Source: Bradyrhizobium sp. 164
GTDB lineage: Bacteria > Pseudomonadota > Alphaproteobacteria > Rhizobiales > Xanthobacteraceae
Length of the DNA stretch: 36,769 bases
Direction of reading: 5' to 3'
Assembly: GCF_023073715.1 (NCBI RefSeq)
Contig: NZ_JADPKA010000085.1
Location: 1-36,769, forward strand
Positions 31,809-36,769 of the stretch are shown piece by piece (position 1 is the stretch's first letter; each line of letters opens with the position of its first letter). Made by a program: the position numbers and the translations under genes. Below the pieces are notes generated by a model. It was not told the origin of the DNA. It did no database searches and saw nothing but the letters and a program-made list of their open reading frames with translations.

Positions 31809-33140
31809 ATGGCTGGATCAGCCGCATCGACCAATCCACCCGCAATCAAGTCGCGGATCGGCGCAATCCTGCGTGCCACCTCCGGCAATTTCCTCGAGCA
31901 GTTCGACTTTTTCCTGTTCGGTTTCTACGCCGCCGCGATCGGCAAGGCGTTCTTTCCCTCCGGCGATGAAACGGCGTCGCTGCTCAACACCTTCGGCGTG
32001 TTCTGGCTCGGCGCCTTGATGCGCCCCGTCGGCGCGATCGTGCTCGGCGCATACATCGACCGCATCGGCCGCCGCCAGGGCCTGATCGTCACGCTCGGCA
32101 TCATGGCCTTCGGCACCGTCGTCATCGCGTTCTGCCCGAGCTACGCGACGATCGGTATCGCGGCGCCCGTCATCGTGCTGATCGGCCGCCTGCTGCAAGG
32201 CTTCTCCGCCGGAGTCGAGCTCGGCGGCGTGTCGGTGTATCTTGCGGAAATCGCAACGCCCGGCAATCGCGGCTTCTACACCTCGTTCCAATCGTCGAGC
32301 CAGCAGGTCGCGATCTTCGTGGCTTCGATCCTCGGCTTTATCCTCTCCGAAATGATGCCGGCCGACACCGTCGCCGCTTGGGGCTGGCGCATTCCCTTCT
32401 TTGTCGGCTGCCTGATCATTCCGCTGATCTTCGTCCTGCGGCGGACGCTGGAGGAGACGCCAGCCTTCCTCGCCATGAAGAAGCACCCGACGGCCAGCGA
32501 GGTGTTCGCCTCCGCGCTCGCCAACTGGCGCATCGTCATGCTCGGCATGATGATCGCGATCCTGACCACCACGACGTTCTATTTCGTCACGGTCTACACG
32601 CCGACCTTCGGCAAGACCGTGCTAAAGCTGTCGACACAGGACGCGTTGCTGGTCACGCTGCTCGTGGCAGTCACCAACTTCATCTGGAATCCGGTCGGCG
32701 GTGCGCTGTCCGATCGCATCGGCCGCAAGCCGGTGCTGCTCGCCATCGCCGGCCTCTCGCTCGTCACCGCCTATCCTGCGCTGCACTGGCTGGTGGCGGC
32801 GCCGACTTTCGGCAAGCTGCTCGCGGTTGAGATGATGTTTTCGTTCTATTTCGGCGTCTACAGCGGCACCATGCTCGGTGCTCTCGTCGAGATCGTGCCG
32901 GCGCATGTGCGCACCACCTGCTTCTCGCTTGCGTTCGCGCTCGCCGCCGCGCTGTTCGGCACCTTCACGCCGCTCGCTTCGACCTGGTTGATCGAGCGGA
33001 CCGGCGACAAGGCTTCGCCCGGCTTCTGGCTGATCTTCGCAGCCCTCCTCGGCATCATCGCGGCGTCGACGGTGTATCGCGGCGGCGGCAAGGCAGTACC
33101 GACATACGATGCGGTGCCGGAGCCAGTGGCGGGACACTGA
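31809..33140 (+). CDS. MFS citrate/tricarballylate-type proton symporter (CitA-like)
   Basis: Inner-membrane transporter of 443 residues with about 12 helices; ATG 31809 has GGGGAGA upstream. Long segments match the enterobacterial CitA citrate/proton symporter as I remember it: TSGNFLEQFDFFLFGFY, the cytoplasmic loop AYIDRIGRRQGLIVTL, GRLLQGFSAGVELGGVSVYL, EIATPGNRGFYTSFQS, and a second GGALSDRIGRKPVL loop. The family carries citrate, tricarballylate and similar polycarboxylates in with protons; the precise solute here is inferred. It follows the LysR gene after a dyad and converges on a Rieske/amidohydrolase operon that might metabolise the imported compound. Confidence 0.88.
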   Translation: MAGSAASTNPPAIKSRIGAILRATSGNFLEQFDFFLFGFYAAAIGKAFFPSGDETASLLNTFGVFWLGALMRPVGAIVLGAYIDRIGRRQGLIVTLGIMAFGTVVIAFCPSYATIGIAAPVIVLIGRLLQGFSAGVELGGVSVYLAEIATPGNRGFYTSFQSSSQQVAIFVASILGFILSEMMPADTVAAWGWRIPFFVGCLIIPLIFVLRRTLEETPAFLAMKKHPTASEVFASALANWRIVMLGMMIAILTTTTFYFVTVYTPTFGKTVLKLSTQDALLVTLLVAVTNFIWNPVGGALSDRIGRKPVLLAIAGLSLVTAYPALHWLVAAPTFGKLLAVEMMFSFYFGVYSGTMLGALVEIVPAHVRTTCFSLAFALAAALFGTFTPLASTWLIERTGDKASPGFWLIFAALLGIIAASTVYRGGGKAVPTYDAVPEPVAGH

Positions 33141-33158
33141 CGGTCACTCCGGAGGCAC

Positions 33159-33196
33159 GCTCCTTCACCTCTCCCGTAAAAACGGGGCGAAGGAGC
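33159..33196. terminator. Bidirectional hairpin between transporter and Rieske genes
   Basis: Arms GCTCCTTC (33159-33166) and GAAGGAGC (33189-33196), with an inner CCCG/CGGG pair around a TAAAAA loop, lie between two convergent genes. It could terminate transcription from both sides. No long T-run, so moderate support. Confidence 0.55.
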
Positions 33197-33223
33197 ACGT
33201 CTCCGCTGCGGTTGCAGTTCGAG

Positions 33224-33637
33224 CTACAATTCCACCACCACGTAGTCGCTCTCGACCTTCACCGGGATAGTCTCCGCGACATACGGCCCCTTCACCACGG
33301 TCGCGCCCGGCTCGACATGGGCCGGATAGGCCTTCACGCGGAAGCGGCGAGGATCGCAATAGGACTGGCCGGTGCGGATGTCGAACTCCCAGCCGTGCCA
33401 GGGGCAGCGGATGATCTCGCCGAGTTTCGTATATTGGATCTCGCCGGGATCCTTCGATTGCGCGAGGCCGATCAGCGGGCCCTCGCACAGCGCCGCGCCT
33501 TGATGGGGGCAGCGGTTCATCAGGCCGAAATACTCGCCCTTGACGTTGAACACCGCGATCGGCCGTCCGTCGATCTCCAGTAATTTTCGCGTGCCCGGCG
33601 GAAGCTCGTCGACCGCGGCAATCACATGACGCGCCAT
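33224..33637 (-). CDS. Rieske [2Fe-2S] ferredoxin-type protein
   Basis: Small electron-transfer protein of 137 residues. It has both Rieske cluster motifs: CPHQGA (Cys 43, His 45) and CPWHGWEFD (Cys 78, His 81). It lacks a signal peptide and any oxygenase or membrane part, so it is a soluble ferredoxin-like component that could feed a ring-hydroxylating oxygenase or act alone. It is the last gene of a minus-strand set with two amidohydrolases; a repeat stem separates it from the nearer one. No oxygenase alpha-subunit gene lies in the window. Confidence 0.9.
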   Translation of the reverse strand: MARHVIAAVDELPPGTRKLLEIDGRPIAVFNVKGEYFGLMNRCPHQGAALCEGPLIGLAQSKDPGEIQYTKLGEIIRCPWHGWEFDIRTGQSYCDPRRFRVKAYPAHVEPGATVVKGPYVAETIPVKVESDYVVVEL

Positions 33638-33648
33638 ATCTGTGTTTT

Positions 33649-33697
33649 CCGCATGATCTTATCGAAAAACCGCTTCACACTTTTTCGGATCATGCGG
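33649..33697. repeat. Rhizobiales-type ATGATC inverted repeat
   Basis: Perfect ten-base arms CCGCATGATC (33649-33658) and GATCATGCGG (33688-33697). Just inside are CGAAAAA and TTTTTCG, which also pair. The pattern (GATCATGC, TTTTTCGG, GTGTGAAGCGG) matches an intergenic repeat I know from many Rhizobiales genomes. One arm overlaps the last codons and stop of the amidohydrolase gene. Confidence 0.7.
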
Positions 33698-34802
33698 CTA
33701 GTCCGTAGAGCTTCTTGGCATTGCCTAGATAGAATGCCTCGCGATTGGCTTCGCTGACGCCGGCCGGCAGCACGCGCGAGGGCTCATCATAGTCCCAATG
33801 CGGATAGTCGGTCGCAAACAGGAGGCGATCCCAGCCGATCCAGTTGATGACGTCGAACAGCTCCTCGCGGCACTCCGGGTCCTCCATCGGCTGCGTTGTC
33901 CACCACACCTGCTCGCGGATATATTCCGACGGCGGCCGCTTCACATGTGGCACCTCACTGCGCAGCCGCTGCCAAGCCTTGTCGAGCCGCCACGCCAGCG
34001 ACGGCGCCCAGCCGAAGCCGGCTTCGATCATCACCATCTTCAGTTTCGGGAACCGCTCGAACACACCTTCCAAAACCAGACTCGCGAGCGCCGATTGCTG
34101 GCACTGCGAATGTCCCACCATCTCCTCGATGTAGTAAGAAGGCCAGCCCGACGGCGTGATCGGATTGCCGCCGAAGCCGAAGGCGTGCACGCCGACGGGA
34201 AGGCCGGCTTCTTCTGCGGCTTGATAGATCGGCCAGTAGCGGCGCTGCCCGAGCGGCTCGACGTTGCGGCTGAGCAGCAGCACCTGAACGAAATTCTTGT
34301 CGCCGGCACGTTCGCGGATTTCGGCGGCGGCCGACAGCCCATCTTCATTGCCGACGACAATCGAGGCCTTTAGGCGCTTGTCCTTGCTGGTCCATTTGTC
34401 GATCTGCCAGTCGTTGATCGCCGAGCACAGTGCGGCCGAGAGTTCGTGATTGCGGATGCCTTGGCCGGTGTTGAGCGGATTGAGCACGCCGAGCTGCACG
34501 TTGTTGGGGTCGAGCAGTTGCTTCTGCATGAAAGACAACGAAGAGCCCTGCGGGCCGCCTTCCGGCGGATAGGCGTCGCGGCGCGAGGCGTTGGGCTGGG
34601 CCTTCGGATAGGGCGGGCCTTCCATCATGCCCTGATAGGCGTGGACGCCATAGATGTCGAGGTGATGCTGCCAGCGTTTGGCGAGGTAGGGATAAAGCTC
34701 GGTGTGGGTGGCGCGGGCCGGATGGATGTCGCAATCCGCGATCGCGGTCTTCGCAGTCAGTGGGGAAGCAGCTTCTGGACTTTCGCGAAACTGGATATTC
34801 AT
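33690..34802 (-). CDS. Metal-dependent amidohydrolase (ACMSD/Amidohydro_2-like), copy 1
   Basis: TIM-barrel hydrolase or decarboxylase of 370 residues; ATG 34802 has a strong AAAGGAGG site. Metal-binding residues visible: the Asp-x-His of DCDIHPA near the N-terminus, the His of GLPVGVHAFG, and the Asp/His of TDYPHWDYD near the C-terminus. The Amidohydro_2 family includes ACMSD and gamma-resorcylate-type decarboxylases, which act on carboxylated aromatic or muconate-like acids. It starts 24 bases after the stop of the paralog at 34827-35885. Reaction not assignable; a citrate-type transporter nearby hints at a carboxylic acid. Confidence 0.85.
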   Translation of the reverse strand: MNIQFRESPEAASPLTAKTAIADCDIHPARATHTELYPYLAKRWQHHLDIYGVHAYQGMMEGPPYPKAQPNASRRDAYPPEGGPQGSSLSFMQKQLLDPNNVQLGVLNPLNTGQGIRNHELSAALCSAINDWQIDKWTSKDKRLKASIVVGNEDGLSAAAEIRERAGDKNFVQVLLLSRNVEPLGQRRYWPIYQAAEEAGLPVGVHAFGFGGNPITPSGWPSYYIEEMVGHSQCQQSALASLVLEGVFERFPKLKMVMIEAGFGWAPSLAWRLDKAWQRLRSEVPHVKRPPSEYIREQVWWTTQPMEDPECREELFDVINWIGWDRLLFATDYPHWDYDEPSRVLPAGVSEANREAFYLGNAKKLYGLAA

Positions 34803-34826
34803 CGCCTTGCCTCCTTTGGCAGCGGG

Positions 34827-35885
34827 CTAAGTCAGGCGGGGATACGTCGCATACGGATTGTCGATCATGATCTTGCGCACGAGATCGGGGGACAGACCTT
34901 CGGGCAGCGCGTCCTGGCCGTCAAACTGCCAGTGCGGATAGTCCGTGGAGAATAGGACCAATTCGTCCGACTGCATATGATCAAACAGGCGAATTAATGT
35001 CTCCGGTTCCGGCGGCGCATCAAAGGGCTGTAACGAGAAGCGAATGTTGCTGCGCACAATCTCCAGCGGCGCGCGATCGACCCAGGGCGTCTCCATCCGC
35101 ACCCCGCGCCAGAACTTGTGCAGGCGCCAGAGATAGGGGGCAATCCAGGAGACGCCGGACTCCAGCATCACCATTTTCAGCCGCGGATATTTGGCGAACA
35201 CGCCCTCGACGATCAGGCTGGTGAGCTGGGTCTGGAACGCCTGGGCCTGACCGACATAATCCTCGATGTGATAAGACCCCCACCCCACAGCAGTGGGCGG
35301 ATTGTGGTAGGCGGAACCGGCGTGGACGCCGACCGGGAGTTCCAGCCGCTCCGCAGCTTCATAGATCGGCCACAGCGCACGCTTGCCGAGCGGTATGTCG
35401 CCCATGACCAGCATGAGCACCTGCACGAAGCGGCGATCTTGCGCGCAGCGCTCGATCTCGGCGACCGCCTTCTCGACGCTTTGCGTGGGGATCACGATCG
35501 AGCCGCGCAGGCGCGGATCGCGATCGAGCCACTCCTTCACGAGCCAGTCGTTCAGTGCGCGGCAGAAGGCCGCCTGCATGTCCTCGGAGAACACCATCTG
35601 CACGCCGTACAGAGGATTGCAAATGGCGAGCTTGAGCTGGAAAGGATCGAGCACGTGGCGCTGCATATCCTGCAGGCTTTCGCCGGGCTTACCTTTCTCG
35701 GGGCGCCAATCGGGCCGCGCCACGATCGGCGAGTTCTGCGGATAGGATTGCGAGACGAGATCGACCATGCCGCGCGTCGTCACCTGATCGCGCCAATAAT
35801 CGTTCAGGTACGGCAGCAGACTGGTCAGATGCGGCACGGCGGGATGCACGTCGCAATCGACAGCGCCGGCGATCAGGGACGCCAT
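34827..35885 (-). CDS. Metal-dependent amidohydrolase (ACMSD/Amidohydro_2-like), copy 2
   Basis: Paralog of the neighbouring enzyme, 352 residues, with ATG 35885 after AAGGAG. The same key positions are kept: DCDVHPA, GVHAGSAYH, LESGVSWIAPYLWRL and TDYPHWQFD. Shared segments (MQRHVLDPFQLKLAICNPL versus MQKQLLDPNNVQLGVLNPL) show an old duplication rather than a recent one. First gene of the minus-strand set; the promoter should lie in 35886-36063, the gap to the divergent CinA-like gene. The two copies may form a heteromer or act on successive substrates (inference). Confidence 0.85.
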   Translation of the reverse strand: MASLIAGAVDCDVHPAVPHLTSLLPYLNDYWRDQVTTRGMVDLVSQSYPQNSPIVARPDWRPEKGKPGESLQDMQRHVLDPFQLKLAICNPLYGVQMVFSEDMQAAFCRALNDWLVKEWLDRDPRLRGSIVIPTQSVEKAVAEIERCAQDRRFVQVLMLVMGDIPLGKRALWPIYEAAERLELPVGVHAGSAYHNPPTAVGWGSYHIEDYVGQAQAFQTQLTSLIVEGVFAKYPRLKMVMLESGVSWIAPYLWRLHKFWRGVRMETPWVDRAPLEIVRSNIRFSLQPFDAPPEPETLIRLFDHMQSDELVLFSTDYPHWQFDGQDALPEGLSPDLVRKIMIDNPYATYPRLT

Positions 35886-36063
35886 GACATCTCCTTCACG
35901 TTTCCCTGTGGAGTTCTTAATCTCGTCTTCTCGCGGGCAGCGCCTAGCCGCTCCGCTTTGTCTCCGCCATTCAAGCAGGCCTGCCCGCCGCCTGCAACTC
36001 GGCCAATGCTTCCGTCTATGCTAGCAAGGCTGAGCACAGTTGCGAGGATCAGAGGTGAAGGAC

Positions 36064-36546
36064 ATGAAAGAACTCGTCGGCATTGCGGAACAGGTCGCGG
36101 CCAAACTGATCGCGCGCAAACAGACGATTGCGGTGGCAGAATCCTCGGCCGGTGGCCTGATCTCGGCCAGCCTGCTCGCCGTGCCCGGCGCGTCCGCCTA
36201 TTTCCTCGGTGGGGCCGTGGTCTACACGCGCGACGCGAGGCGCGTGCTGATGGATATTTCGGACGACGGCATGAAGGGCTTTCGATCCTCATCGGAGCCC
36301 TACGCGAAACTGCTTGCCGAGCGGATGCGAACGCGCTTCGGGTGCGACTGGGGCCTGTCCGAAACCGGCGCCGCCGGTCCCACCGGCAACCGCTACGGCG
36401 ACGCCGCCGGCCATAGCTGCATGGCGGTGGCGGGCCCTACGGCAGAGGTGATGACGCTGGAGACGGGCAGCAACGACCGGTTCGGCAACATGCAGGTGTT
36501 CGCGGCAGCGGCGCTGAGGTTGTTGCTGAAGAAGCTGCAAGCCTGA
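36064..36546 (+). CDS. pncC: CinA C-terminal-domain protein / NMN amidohydrolase (PncC-like)
   Basis: Protein of 160 residues matching stand-alone CinA C-terminal domains, which deamidate nicotinamide mononucleotide in pyridine-nucleotide recycling. Signature elements: QTIAVAESSAGGLISASLL (with the catalytic Ser), GASAYFLGGAVVYT, and GLSETGAAGPTGNRYGDAAG. ATG 36064 is chosen; GTG 36055 is an in-frame alternative. The N-terminal competence-damage domain of full CinA is absent. Divergent from the amidohydrolase operon and unrelated to it. Confidence 0.85.
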   Translation: MKELVGIAEQVAAKLIARKQTIAVAESSAGGLISASLLAVPGASAYFLGGAVVYTRDARRVLMDISDDGMKGFRSSSEPYAKLLAERMRTRFGCDWGLSETGAAGPTGNRYGDAAGHSCMAVAGPTAEVMTLETGSNDRFGNMQVFAAAALRLLLKKLQA

Positions 36547-36634
36547 CGCAAGGTAGGGCGATCGCATATGACTTTTGGAGGCGCCTGAGCGCACGCCTCG
36601 TCCTTCGAGACGACCGCTTCCAGCGATCTCCTCA

Positions 36635-36769
36635 GAGCCTGACTCAAAAAGCGCGTGGACGCTATCAAGGTCTGGCTAGACGGCGAATTAGGAGCCTTAG
36701 ATGGGCGGCGAGCAGCCAAGCGAGCTCGGTAGCGGCAGAGCGTTCGAAGTCTTTGGAGAGGCGCCGGCA
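36635..36769 (-). mobile_element. End of an IS5-type insertion sequence, running off the window
   Basis: The last 130 bases hold the 3' end of a transposase gene (next entry) followed by a probable element end. On the plus strand a candidate terminal inverted repeat begins about 36635 as GAGCCTGACTCAAAAAGCG. Only one end is in the window, so the boundary and target duplication cannot be confirmed. Confidence 0.6.
36665..36769 (-). CDS. IS5-family transposase, C-terminal 34 residues
   Basis: Partial gene entering from beyond the right edge and reading leftward to TGA at 36665-36667. No start codon is in the window. The frame reads RRLSKDFERSAATELAWLL and then AAHLRLLIRRLARP. The RRLxKDFER opening and the helix ending in RRLARP are typical of the C-terminus of IS5-family DDE transposases, just after the catalytic Glu region. 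The catalytic residues themselves lie outside the window. Confidence 0.7.
   Translation of the reverse strand, partial: CRRLSKDFERSAATELAWLLAAHLRLLIRRLARP

Noticed and set aside
1..36769. CRISPR arrays, tRNA/rRNA genes, prophage or toxin-antitoxin systems
   Set aside because: No regularly spaced direct repeats, no tRNA-like cloverleaf noticed, and no phage or toxin family recognised on reading.

Overview
The window reads as chromosomal DNA of a Bradyrhizobium-like alphaproteobacterium. It is GC-rich with GC-ending codons, and the gene families are typical of that group: many acyl-CoA enzymes, a cyclic-glucan-exporter-type ABC protein, nitronate monooxygenase paralogs, DUF1127, and small secreted orphan proteins. 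Several interspersed repeats resemble families I know from Bradyrhizobium and related Rhizobiales genomes. No tRNA, rRNA, CRISPR array or prophage was seen. The genus call is inference from gene content and style, not from a marker gene.

Left part (1-6.4 kb): the tail of a lipase-like hydrolase, a gene-free AT-richer stretch, and a LuxR-type response regulator overlapping its 7TM sensor kinase by four bases. A group of small secreted or membrane-anchored proteins of unknown role follows. The last of these has a textbook CtrA box upstream.

From 6.4 to 14.7 kb: an acyl-CoA/nitronate island (two nitronate-monooxygenase-family proteins around an acyl-CoA ligase and a hotdog thioesterase), aspartate ammonia-lyase, a secreted orphan, a VTT/DedA membrane protein, a HisE-like pyrophosphatase, and a Tyr/Gly-rich secreted protein with its own terminator.

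From 14.9 to 24.7 kb, mostly plus strand: an orphan periplasmic binding protein, an NdvA/ChvA-like exporter, a D,D-carboxypeptidase with a long Lys/Ala/Pro tail, FadD, a DUF924 protein, a one-cysteine peroxiredoxin, an amidase and an NTF2-like protein.

From 24.8 to 36.8 kb: a zinc alcohol dehydrogenase, an AidB-like acyl-CoA dehydrogenase, a frameshifted short-chain dehydrogenase, and a crotonase lacking the two hydratase glutamates. Then come a GNAT enzyme, a DUF1127 protein divergent from a GcvA-type LysR regulator, and a CitA-type symporter. A minus-strand operon of two paralogous amidohydrolases plus a Rieske ferredoxin, a CinA/PncC protein, and the end of an IS5-type insertion sequence at the right edge complete the window.

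The best leads are: LysR-box-like dyads flanking the LysR gene beside an uncharacterised transporter/Rieske/amidohydrolase module; active-site substitutions in three enzymes (nitronate monooxygenase-like, crotonase, short-chain dehydrogenase); the CtrA-boxed orphan gene; and the transposase end, which lacks a start codon in the window. I did not find a clear new defence or mobile system.
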